Shown piece after piece: positions 46,475 to 55,264 of a stretch of 64,000 bases of DNA. Source of the stretch: JAJYKC01 sp963823105 (lineage in GTDB: Bacteria > Acidobacteriota > Terriglobia > Bryobacterales > Bryobacteraceae); assembly GCA_963823105.1 (NCBI GenBank), contig CAWGKC010000004.1:608010-672009 (forward strand). The letters run 5' to 3'. Every line of letters starts with the position of its first letter. Within the stretch, counting starts at the first letter, position 1. The notes under the pieces are model-generated. The model was not told the DNA's origin. It did not search any database and saw only the letters and a program-made list of their open reading frames with translations. The position numbers and the translations under genes are program-made.

Positions 46475-48458
46475 GATGGCTACTTACTCTCGCCGCCGCC
46501 CTCCCGCTCCTTGCGCAGCAGGCCGATCAGACCGCAGCCGTCGCCTCCCCCGCCGTCGCTTCCCCCGCCTCCCCCACGCCGGCGAGTGAGATCTGGCTCA
46601 CCGGCTCCGTCGATTTGGGTTACCGCTGGGTCACCGGCGTCGGTGGAAGCTACGACGTTTATCGCAGCATCGTGAATCTCGGCTCCGGCCCGAAACTCCT
46701 CGGCGCCGACTTCACTCTCACCGATCCCAAACACCGCCTGTTCGACCAAATCCACGTCCGCGCCTACGATTGGGGCGACGAGCCATACTCCACTTTTCAT
46801 CTGAACGCCACCAAGAAGGGCCTCTACGATTTCAACGCCGATTACCGCGATTTCGCCTACTTCAATTCCCTCCCTTCCTTCGCCGACCCTCTTCTCGGCC
46901 GCGGCGTCGTCCTCGATGAACAGTCCCTCGACACGCGCCGTCACACCGGCACTTTCTCGCTCGACTTACTCCCCGGTAACTGGTTTATCCCCTATCTTGA
47001 CTTCGACCGCGACTCCGGCTCCGGAAACGGAGTCTCGACCTTTGTCAACGACGGCAATCAGTTTCCCGTCCCCAATACCCTCCGCGATTCCACTAATCTT
47101 TATCGCGGCGGCGTCCGCTTCGAACTGAAGCGCTTTCACGCGACGCTCGAAGAGGGCGGCACCACGTTCCGGGACGATCAAAGCCTCTACCAGAATAACG
47201 GCGGACGTCGAATTATGGCAACGTCCTGACACCCATCCTCGGCCAACAACTCTATCTTTCGAATCTGCTCGCCGCCTACGGAATCCGCGGCTCCAGCGTC
47301 TTTAGCAAAGGCCTCTTCACCGCCAACCCCACCCCGTGGCTGGACCTCTATGGCCAGTTTCTCTTCAGCCAGCCCAGCAGCGCCGTCAACTATCAACAGG
47401 CCGACGCCGGCAATCTCCTCCTGCAGAATCAGATTCTCTTCTATAACAGTGAGCAGTTCCTCCTTTCGGCCGCCGCCGAGCTCCCTCACACCACCGCCAG
47501 TTTCGGAGCCGAAATCCGGCCTTTCCGCCGCCTCCGCATCACCGAGTCCTGGCTCACGGACCGGTTGCACAACAGCGCCTCGGCAAACTCTTCCCAGCTC
47601 CTGGCCAACTCCGCCGTCTCCGAACAAATGAGCGCCCTCCTCGCCTCGTCGCTCATGACCGATTACAGTCAAATTGAAACCGATGTCTTCTTCGACGCCA
47701 ATTCCAAGCTCACTCTCCGCGGGGGTTACCGCTATGTGTGGGGTCAGGCGAGCGACGCCGTGCTCCCGCCCGCCGGACTGGTTAGTTCCGACATCGGCAA
47801 ACTCCGGCGCAACGTCGGCTTGGGAGGTGCCACTTACCACCCCAGCCAGAAGCTGACCCTCACCGGGGAATTGGAGGCCGGCGCGAGCGGCGGCGGCTAC
47901 TTCCAAACCAGTCTCTATGACTATCAAAAGGTCCGCGCGCAGGCCCGTTATCAGGTAACTGGCTCGCTCAGCCTCGCCGCCGATTTTACGCTGCTGAACA
48001 ACCACAACCCCCTCGCCGGCGTTCACTACGATTACCTCGCCAGCGAAGAGTCGCTCTCCTTCTTCTGGTCTCCCGCCGGCGCAAAAACCTTCGATTTTCA
48101 AGGTTCTTACTCCCGCTCCGCCATGTATGCCGACGCCGGTTATTTCTCGCCCCAGGACTTGGTCGCCCAGACATTGATCTACCGTGAGAACGCCCATACG
48201 GCCACCGCGTTGTTCGACGTCAACCTTCCCAAGACCGCCGGCCTCGCCCCTAAAATCTCCGCCGGCGGTTCGTTCTTTATTTCCTCGGGGAGCCGGCCCA
48301 CCAGCTTCTACCAACCGCTCGCCAAGGTGTGGTTGCCGTTGGGCAAGAAGCTCGACTGGTTCGCCGAATGGACCTATTATGGATACGGCGAGGCCTTTTA
48401 TTTGTACGAAGGGTTCCGCTCGAACCTGATAACCACGGGACTGAGGTTCACGCGATGA
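46471..48458 (+). CDS. MtrB/PioB-like outer-membrane barrel (one-base frameshift near 47210)
   Basis: About 662 residues after restoring one missing base. A signal peptide (WLLTLAAALPLLAQQ) leads to long amphipathic strands such as IWLTGSVDLGYRWVTGVGGSYDVY and LGADFTLTDPKHRLFDQIHVRAYDWG, typical of MtrB/PioB barrels. The first frame breaks after NNGGRR at about 47210 and stops at 47229. The other frame resumes as NYGNVLTPILGQQLYLSNLL and runs to the final strand NLITTGLRFTR. No CxxC pair of the Shewanella MtrB N-terminus is seen. Position right after the MtrA-like gene fits a porin-cytochrome complex. Confidence 0.85.
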
Positions 48459-49575
48459 TACAACGGTTACTCGTCCTCGCGATCTGCTCCGCCTCCCTGC
48501 GCGGGGCCACCGTCGCCGCCAGCTCCCAGCGCGGCGCCGGCCTGTTCCAAACGCTTGCCTGCTACCAATGCCACAGCGTCAATGGCGAAGGCGGCAACAT
48601 CGCTCCCGATCTGGGCCTCCAAATCGATCGCGATTTCACCCCCGCTTCCCTCGCCGCCACCATGTGGAACCACGCACCCACCATGTGGTCGGCCATGCGC
48701 GAGCGCGGCGTTCAGGCTGGCGATCTCGATGAACAGGCCGCCGCCGATCTGCTCGCCTTTTTCTACTCCTCGCATTATTTTGACAAGCCGGGTGACGCCG
48801 GCCGCGGCAAGCGCCTCTTCTCCTCCAAACACTGCGCCGATTGCCACGGCCTCACCTCGCCCATACTTCCCGAAGCCAAACCCGTTTCCGAATGGCAGTC
48901 CATCGGCCATCCCACCGTACTGGTGAACGCGATGTGGAATCACGCTGTCACCATGCGCCAGGAGTTCGCGCGCCGCAAACTGTCCTGGTCGCAATTGACT
49001 TCCCAGGAGCTCGCCGACATCCTGGTCTATGTCCGAAACTTGCCCGCCGGCCGTAACGCGCCGTCCGGCTTCGAAATCACTTCCGGTGCGGGCGGCGCGG
49101 CTCTGTTTCAATCCAAGGGTTGCGTCAACTGTCATAAAGGTAAGTTGGATCTCCCGCCCCTGCTCAAGGGTAAGACCCTCACCGACATCGCCGTAGAGAT
49201 GTGGAACCATGAGCCGCGGATGGCGCCGAATCCGCCTCAACTAACTCTCGAAGAAATGCGCGAGCTGATTAGTTACCTGTGGGCCAGGCAGTTCTTCCGC
49301 GGCTCGGGTAACCCTCCGCCGGCGAGCGCGTCTTCGCCTCCAAGCATTGCGTCACCTGTCACGGCGATGCCGGCGTCGCCGCCGGCTCCGGCGCGCCCCC
49401 GCTCACCGGCCGCGGCCAATCCTTTAGCGGGTCCACCATGATCTCCGCGTTGTGGCATCACGGCCCGCGCATGCTCGCGCAAATGCGCGCCAAGGGCATC
49501 GCCTGGCAGCATTTCGACGCGCAGGAAATGTCCAATTTGATCGCCTATCTGGATTCGAAAAATGGACCCAAGTAA
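48455..49575 (+). CDS. c-type cytochrome with four haem domains (one-base frameshift near 49313)
   Basis: About 373 residues once one C is restored in the run at 49312-49314. Four class I-like domains each carry one site: CYQCH, CADCH, CVNCH, and, hidden past the frameshift, CVTCH in ASKHCVTCHGDAG. Each domain has a Trp-Asn/His-His motif (MWNHAPTMW, MWNHAVTM, MWNHEPRM, LWHHGPRM) in place of the usual Met loop. Corrected, the gene ends at 49575, one base before the next start. The signal peptide is LLVLAICSASLRGATVA. It lies between the MtrB-like barrel and the NapC-like protein, so a periplasmic relay is likely. Confidence 0.82.
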
Positions 49576-49576
49576 C

Positions 49577-50990
49577 ATGCCGAATCGACAAGGCCGCCCC
49601 ATTCTCATCCTGCTCGCCAGCCATTGGATCAGCATGCTCGGCGCCGCACTCGTCACCTTGGCCGGCATCTCCTGGCTGTTCGCGCTTGCCGTTGAACATC
49701 GGCGGACATACTTCCAACCCCTATATCGGCATCCTCCTGTTTGTCGCCATTCCGATCGTGTTTTTCGCGGGACTCGCGCTGATTCCCGTCGGGATCGCGC
49801 TCGCCAAACGGCATGTCGCCGCCAGCCTCACCGAGGTCCCGGACCGCAGAGCCGCCTGGCGCCGCGTTGCCATTTTCTTCGCCGTCACAACCGCCGCGAA
49901 CTTGGTCATCGGCAGCCAATTGACTTACCGCGCCGTCCAACACATGGACACCGTTCAGTTCTGCGGCCAAAGCTGCCACGTGATGAAACCCGAATTCACC
50001 GCCCACCAATGGCCGATGCATCACGAATTGGCTTGCTCGGCTTGTCACATCGCGCCCGGCGCCACCGGATGGTTCCAGGCCAAAGTCGCCGGAACCAGAC
50101 AACTCATGAACGTCGTTTTCAACACCTTTCCCCGTCCCATTGAATCGGCGATGGAAGACAACCGCCTGGTCTCTTCCGTCGAAACCTGCGAACAATGCCA
50201 CGACCGCGGGTTATTCATCGGCTCCAACCTGCGCGTCGTTACTAAGTTCAAGGATGACGAGGCCAACACCCGGACCGAAACCGTTCTGCTGATGAGGGTC
50301 GGCGGCGGCCGCTTCGGCGGAATCCACGGCGTCCACATGGGCCCCGGCGTTCACATTCGTTACGCCGCCCAGGACAAGAAACGCCAGACCATTCCCTGGG
50401 TCGAGTACCGCAACGCGAATACCGGCGTCGCCAGGGCCTATCTCGCCGGCGGCGAAAATCCCCAGGCCGCCGCCGCCCTCCCAATGTTCGATATGCAGTG
50501 CGTGGACTGCCACAACCGGGCCGCCCACTCGTTCGAAACTCCGGAACGCGGCGTCGATGACGCTATCGCCGGCGGCCGCATTTCCCCCGCCCTCCCCTTC
50601 GTCAGAAAGACCGGCGTCGAGCTAATCAAGGCCTCCTATGGAAGCGACGAAGACGCCGCGGCGAAAATCCCCTCCGGCTTGGAAGCCTTCTACCGGACGA
50701 AATATCCCGCCGTCGCCACTCAACGCGCCCAGGACATCCAGGCCGCCGGCAAAGCCCTTCTTGCCGTCTATGGACACAACGTTTTCCCCGATCTTAAAGT
50801 TACTTGGGGCACTTACTCGGATAACCTCGGCCACGCCGATTACCCCGGCTGCTTCCGTTGTCACGACGAAAGCCACGCCACCAGCGACAAGAAGACCATC
50901 ACTCAGGACTGTAGCGTGTGCCATCAGGTGCTCGCCATGGAAGAGACGTCGCCCGATATTTTGAAAACGCTCGGCGTCGCGCAGCCATAA
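49577..50990 (+). CDS. NapC/CymA-like membrane multihaem cytochrome (one-base frameshift near 49686)
   Basis: About 470 residues after removing one T at 49686-49687. Two N-terminal helices (SMLGAALVTLAGISWLFAL and GILLFVAIPIVFFAGLALIP) anchor a periplasmic part. It has five CxxCH sites (CSACH, CEQCH, CVDCH, CFRCH, CSVCH) and one CxxxCH site in FCGQSCHVMKPE. NapC/NrfH/CymA proteins take electrons from menaquinol to periplasmic cytochromes; CymA feeds MtrCAB in Shewanella. The same role is likely here. The extra central segment (about residues 210-330) is not found in small NapC proteins. Confidence 0.83.
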
Positions 50991-51038
50991 CCACGCGCCG
51001 CCTCGATAAGGCAAATTTGTCAGTGACAGGAGAAAAAT

Positions 51039-51359
51039 ATGCGAATCGTTCTAATTACATTGACTCTCGCCGGCTTGTCTACCGCGCCCGCTTTGGCCGC
51101 CGATGTCGCGGCGGGAAAAGCTTCCTACAACAAGGCCTGCAAGTCATGCCACGGACCCGACGGAACCGCGAACCCGGCCATCGCCAAAATGATGAAGGTG
51201 GAGATGAAAGATCTGAAGTCCTCCGGCGTTCAGGCCATGAGCGACGACGACTTGAAGAACATCGTCACCGCCGGGAAAGGCAAGATGAAACCCGTCTCCT
51301 CCGTCAGCGGCGCCGCCGTCGATAACGTCGTCGCCTATATTCGCAGCCTCAAGCAATAA
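51039..51359 (+). CDS. Small exported monohaem cytochrome c
   Basis: A 106-residue class I cytochrome c. The signal peptide is IVLITLTLAGLSTAPALA, the haem site CKSCH, and the sixth ligand Met is likely in GKMKPVSSV. GGAGAAAAAT stands before the ATG. It closes the EET-type operon 48 bases after the NapC-like gene and probably acts as soluble periplasmic carrier. It converges with hsp20 at 18 bases. Confidence 0.92.
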   Translation: MRIVLITLTLAGLSTAPALAADVAAGKASYNKACKSCHGPDGTANPAIAKMMKVEMKDLKSSGVQAMSDDDLKNIVTAGKGKMKPVSSVSGAAVDNVVAYIRSLKQ

Positions 51360-51377
51360 CCGCGCCCGAATCGGCGT

Positions 51378-51891
51378 CTACGCCGTCGCGGATGCCGTTT
51401 TCCGCTCGTCTTTCTTCTTCTCCGCGGCCTTATATGCGGTGATCTTCAGCGCGCCTTTGTCGAGCGTCGCCGTCACCCGCCCCGTATCCACCGCCTCGGG
51501 AAGAGGAATGCGCCGGAACAGCTTCTGCTCGCTGAATTCCGTGTACCGCCCCTCGCCTTCTTTCCGCTCCCGCTCGTGCGTAGCCTCCGCCTTCACCAGC
51601 AGCGCGCCCGGCAGAGCGGTCAGCTCGATGTCCTTTGCGTCGAATCCCGGAACCGCCACGCGCACTTCGAACTTCTCCGCCGCATCGGAAATCTCATAGC
51701 CGGGCATCGAAACCAGTTGCCTCTCGGCCTCCAGCCAATGCTCGACGTCGTGACCTCCCTCGCGTCCGTTTCTTTCAAACAACTCGAATGCCTTTGTGCC
51801 GCACTTGTTCGAAGAAGTTTTCCACCTCCCCGAGCCATGGAGCCGGAAGCGCTTTTTCCTCCCCGGCCATTTGAACTGGGATGTTTGACAT
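51378..51891 (-). CDS. Hsp20 small heat-shock protein (one-base frameshift near 51791)
   Basis: About 170 residues after dropping one C from the pair at 51791-51792. The N-terminal part starts MSNIPVQ at the ATG at 51891 with AGGAGG seven bases upstream, and reads to NFFEQVRHK. The second frame continues AFELFERNGREGGHDVEHWL into the alpha-crystallin domain (FEVRVAVPGFDAKDIELTAL to LPEAVDTGRVTATLDKGALKI). AFELFERNG followed by HDVEHWLEAE is typical of one bacterial Hsp20 branch and shows that both halves are one gene. A 9-bp perfect inverted repeat lies directly before the ribosome site. Confidence 0.88.
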
Positions 51892-51903
51892 GTGCCACCT
51901 CCT

Positions 51904-51925
51904 GAGTGAAACGAAAGTTTCACTC
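51904..51925 (-). promoter_or_regulatory. Perfect 9-bp inverted repeat at hsp20 ribosome site
   Basis: GAGTGAAAC (51904-51912) and GTTTCACTC (51917-51925) are exact inverse complements with a 4-base loop. On the minus strand the hairpin is followed at once by AGGAGG and the hsp20 ATG. It could be a repressor operator or an RNA structure affecting the ribosome site. Confidence 0.55.
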
Positions 51926-52052
51926 TTTCCCGGAGCATTCCAGTATCCAATCGGCCTCATTCACGCCGCGTCGCTTCCCGGCGGCCGCCAGTGCGCTGCG
52001 TCGTCTCGCGCACCTCCGTGCTCCTTTTGGCGCGAAACCCGCCAACGCGCCT

Positions 52053-52507
52053 TCACCCCGCCTGCGCCGCGCCGGCCGCCTTCTCCAGCCACCGCCGCAT
52101 CTCCGCGCGCGGAGCCACGCCCGCGTGTTGGAACACCACCGCGCCGTTCCGGAAGACGACGAAGTTAGGGATCGATTGAATGCGGAATCGCGCCGCCAAT
52201 TCAGGATGCGCCTCCGTGTCCACCTTAAGCACCGTCGCCCGTCCCGCCATCTCCCGCGCCAGTTCGTGTACTTCCGGAGCCGCCATTCGGCACGGCCCGC
52301 ACCACGCCGCCCAAAAGTCCGCCAGTATCGGAACCTTCGACGCCTCGACGATCTCGTCGAAGGAGCCGGCATCCACCTCGATCGGCTCCGCCACCGGAGG
52401 CAGCGTTGCCTTGCACGCGCCGCATCGGCCCGTGTCGGCGATGTGGTCCGCCCGCACCCTGTTTTTCGCCCCGCAGTTCTTGCAGACCGATACGTCGAGA
52501 ATGCCAT
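52053..52507 (-). CDS. trxC: Thioredoxin 2 (zinc-ribbon thioredoxin); start uncertain
   Basis: A cytoplasmic thioredoxin with an N-terminal zinc ribbon (CKNCGAKNRVR and GRCGACKATLPP) and the active site FWAAWCGPCRMAAPE. The conserved cis-Pro is in IQSIPNFVVF. The protein-like sequence begins at ILDVSVCKNCG, but no in-frame ATG follows the hairpin at 52529-52569. An ATG at 52507 with GGAG upstream would fit if one base is missing near 52503; otherwise the frame is open to 52577. The first is preferred, giving about 151 residues. Confidence 0.82.
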
Positions 52508-52528
52508 TCGCATCTCCATTATCTTTTA

Positions 52529-52569
52529 AGCGCGAGGCATGGGTCGTCCACACCCGTCTGCCTCGCGCT
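52529..52569 (-). repeat. Perfect 11-bp inverted repeat between trxC and upstream gene
   Basis: AGCGCGAGGCA (52529-52539) and TGCCTCGCGCT (52559-52569) are exact inverse complements around a 19-base loop that can pair further (GGGT/ACCC). It lies after the stop of the minus-strand gene ending at 52590 and before trxC. No T-run follows, so it may be an attenuator or a factor-dependent terminator rather than a simple intrinsic terminator. Confidence 0.6.
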
Positions 52570-52589
52570 CCCCCCACACTTGCATCCGG

Positions 52590-52949
52590 CTACAACCCGG
52601 ATTGAATTTCCGGCGGCCGGTTCAATTGGATGTCGCTGCGAACGGTCTCGCCCCTCTCCAGGATCACTTGCCGGACCCACGTCGAATCGTGTCCCGGCGC
52701 AGCCACCCAAAGCGAATACCGCCCCGGCCGCAGCCTCCGCAGTTTGTAATGTCCGGCCGAATCCGACTCCGCCCGGACCGCCGCGCCGTCCACGATCGCG
52801 CGCGCCTCCACTGTCACCTTCGATATCGGATCGTAATTGTTCCGGATCGCCCCTTCGATCGATCCCGTCTCAAACTGCTTCGCCAGCGGGAATGAAGCGA
52901 GTAATAGCAGCATGAGGATGAGTAGCCCGTACTTCAAATGCTGGGACAT
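52590..52949 (-). CDS. Small exported protein with carboxypeptidase-regulatory-like domain
   Basis: A 119-residue protein. The signal peptide is LLILMLLLLASFPLA. The rest is one carboxypeptidase-regulatory/transthyretin-like beta sandwich (GSIEGAIRNNYDPISKVTVEA to GHYKLRRLRPGRYSLWVAAPG). The ATG at 52949 has an excellent ribosome site AAGGAGGG three bases away, excluding the longer upstream frame. It may be transcribed with trxC, though a hairpin intervenes. Function unknown. Confidence 0.8.
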   Translation of the reverse strand: MSQHLKYGLLILMLLLLASFPLAKQFETGSIEGAIRNNYDPISKVTVEARAIVDGAAVRAESDSAGHYKLRRLRPGRYSLWVAAPGHDSTWVRQVILERGETVRSDIQLNRPPEIQSGL

Positions 52950-53244
52950 AATCCCTCCTTGACGCTTTCCTGCTTCCCTCTCTACCTGCAAGCCGGACTC
53001 CAAACTCCGGGCATCCCGCGGCCGCCGGTGCCGCGCCATTCGCGCGATGAACCGCCCCTCCCCGCGCGGCCGTCCCCCTGCCCGTCGCGGCCGGTTTTTC
53101 AACGAGCTTATAAACTCTTTACGCCGCGTTTATGCCTTTGTTAACGCGCTCCGGTTAATCTGGTAGGGCGCGGCGTTCGTTGGGGGCCGTGATTGGAAAA
53201 TCCCGAATCTGCTACGCTGAAACTTACCCGCTACTTACCCCACG
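52950..53244. other. Divergent intergenic region
   Basis: About 295 bases between two divergent small exported-protein genes. No gene is supported. The stretch 53095-53165 is AT-rich and probably holds promoters for both directions. On the minus strand TTAACA and TAAAGA are 17 bases apart, a weak sigma-70-like pair. Confidence 0.3.
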
Positions 53245-53892
53245 ATGGCATTGCGCGCCTTAATTTTCCTTCTCGCACTTGCGGCCCCATGGATATCCTT
53301 CGCTCAGCCGCGCCCCGCCGCCGCCCCATCGCCATTCCAAACCCAACCTGCCGGAGCCTCCTGGACTCTCGGCGATTTCGATGGCGACGGCCTCGCCGAT
53401 CTGCTCACCTCCTCCATTGAATCTCTCGGCCCCTCCGGCTACGGCCATCGCATCCAAATTCGATCCGGCTCTGGCGCCGCAATCGGCGCTTCCTTCCAGA
53501 TCTTCGGATCTACGCCCGGCCTCACCCTGCTCGCGCGCGATATCGACGGCGATCGCGATCTCGATCTCATCGTCGCCAATTCCTATTCCAATCGCCCCAT
53601 CGGCGTGTGGATCAACGATGGCCATGGCGTGTTCACCCAGGCCGGCGAAAGCTCCTACTCAAGCTCGATTTGGATTTCGCCCGATAGCTCCTTTACGACG
53701 CCCGGCGCCGCGCCGCGCCGGACTCTCTCCTGCGTTCACGAGCGCCGTCCCCCCGCCGCCGTTCTCGCCTTCTCCTCCTCTTCCTCCGCTCCCGCGCCTT
53801 CCGCTCGCCCCGTCCCGCTTCCCCGCCTCGTTCGTCCCCGTCCGCTCCTGGGGCCGTTTTCTCCGCGCGCCCCGCCCACAAGCCTAAGTTAG
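53245..53892 (+). CDS. Small secreted FG-GAP/VCBS-repeat protein
   Basis: A 215-residue protein with a signal peptide (LIFLLALAAPWISFAQ). Two FG-GAP/VCBS-type repeats with calcium-loop sequences are seen: LGDFDGDGLADLL and ARDIDGDRDLDLIVAN, followed by GVWINDGHGVFTQAG. Such repeats form beta-propeller blades but two are too few for a complete propeller. The last 70 residues are Pro/Arg/Ser-rich, and all three frames stay similar in composition there, so a frameshift near 53670-53760 cannot be excluded. Function unknown. Confidence 0.6.
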   Translation: MALRALIFLLALAAPWISFAQPRPAAAPSPFQTQPAGASWTLGDFDGDGLADLLTSSIESLGPSGYGHRIQIRSGSGAAIGASFQIFGSTPGLTLLARDIDGDRDLDLIVANSYSNRPIGVWINDGHGVFTQAGESSYSSSIWISPDSSFTTPGAAPRRTLSCVHERRPPAAVLAFSSSSSAPAPSARPVPLPRLVRPRPLLGPFSPRAPPTSLS

Positions 53893-54001
53893 CCATAGCC
53901 TCTTTTGAAGTCCGGGCCTCGTCGCTCGATTGAACCCGAATTGTTAGTTCGGAACGCCAGTCGCCATGTCCTTGTTGTGTCCCCATTTGCCGGGTGTGTC
54001 C

Positions 54002-55264
54002 ATGTTTCGTTTGAAGAGACTCCATCTGAATAAACTCCTGGCGCTCGCCGCCGCCGCGGCCGTGCCCGCCGCTGCCGCCACGCCGCTCACTTACGATCAG
54101 ATCGTTGAGCGTTTTAAAATCAACAACCCCACCGTCGCCGCCGACTTACTCAACGTCGAAGAATCCCGCGCCAATGAAATCACCGCCGGCTTACGCCCCA
54201 ATCCCGACATCAATCTCACCAACGATCAATACGAATTCGGCAAGTACGCCGCCCATCCTTACCGCCCGCTCCAGAACGTCGAAGTCATCGCCGGCGTCAG
54301 CTATCTCATCGAGCGCCGCAACAAACGCCAGTTGCGCATAGACAGCGCCAAGCAAGCTACCGAAGTCGCCGATTCCTCCCACCAGGATCTGCTCCGCAAC
54401 CTGCTCTTCACCCTTCGCGGCTCCTTTATCTCCGCCCTCCAGGCCAAATCGCTCCTCGAACTCGCCCGCGATAACCTCACTTACTACGACAAAGTCATCT
54501 CCCTGAATCGAGAGCGATACAAAGCCGGCGATCTCGCGAAAATCGATTTTCAACGCATCGAGATTCAACGCGTCCAGTTCGAAAGCGACCTCCAATCGGC
54601 CATCGTCGATCTGCGCACGGCGAAAATTCAGCTCCTCCAACTTCTCAACGACCGCACTCCGGTCGACGAGTTCGACATCGCCGGCCCCTTCGACTACAAA
54701 GAAGCCATCCTCCTGCCCGCCGAGCTGCGCCAACAGGCCCTCGCCAACCGGCCCGACCTCGAAGCGGCCGTTCGCTCGGTTGTCAAAGCGCGCACCGATA
54801 ACCAACTCGCCTGGGCCAATGGTTCCACCGATCCCACCGTCGGCATCTCATCCACTCTGAACGGCTCCCCCGGCGGCAGCGGTTTCAGCATCGATTTTCC
54901 CCTGCGCATCTTCGATAAGAACCAGGGCGAGAAGGAACGCACCGCGCTCGAGGTGAACCGCGCGGACCGCGCCCGCGAGGCCGTCGTCGCCGCCGTTTAT
55001 TCCGACGTCGATTCCGCTTACGCCACCGTGGAAAGCGTCCGCAATCTCGTCCGCCCTTATCAAACGAAGTATCTCGACGAAGCCACGCAAATCCGCGAAA
55101 CCGTCTCCTTCTCTTTCGCCCGCGGCGGCGCCTCCCTGCTCGATTTTCTAGACGCCCAGAAACAATACCGCGACACCCAGCTCGCTTACCGCAACCTGAT
55201 CTCCGCCTATCTCAACGCGGTGAATCAACTGAATGTGGCCGTCGGCCGCGAGGTGATTCCATGA
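54002..55264 (+). CDS. CusC/CzcC-like outer-membrane efflux channel (TolC family)
   Basis: A 420-residue TolC-family protein. The signal peptide region is LLALAAAAAVPAAAATP. Two outer-membrane efflux repeats are visible, each with long helices (SHQDLLRNLLFTLRGSFIS, RFKINNPTVAADLLNVEESR) and the conserved NRPDLEAAVRSV. The ATG at 54002 is chosen over one at 53966 because it gives a better signal peptide. Its stop overlaps the adaptor start (ATGA). With the next two genes it forms a tripartite efflux system. Confidence 0.88.
   Translation: MFRLKRLHLNKLLALAAAAAVPAAAATPLTYDQIVERFKINNPTVAADLLNVEESRANEITAGLRPNPDINLTNDQYEFGKYAAHPYRPLQNVEVIAGVSYLIERRNKRQLRIDSAKQATEVADSSHQDLLRNLLFTLRGSFISALQAKSLLELARDNLTYYDKVISLNRERYKAGDLAKIDFQRIEIQRVQFESDLQSAIVDLRTAKIQLLQLLNDRTPVDEFDIAGPFDYKEAILLPAELRQQALANRPDLEAAVRSVVKARTDNQLAWANGSTDPTVGISSTLNGSPGGSGFSIDFPLRIFDKNQGEKERTALEVNRADRAREAVVAAVYSDVDSAYATVESVRNLVRPYQTKYLDEATQIRETVSFSFARGGASLLDFLDAQKQYRDTQLAYRNLISAYLNAVNQLNVAVGREVIP

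Noticed and set aside
47565..48458. A separate 297-residue outer-membrane protein
   Set aside because: It is the C-terminal part of the MtrB-like barrel; the intervening 350 bases also encode barrel strands in the same frame.
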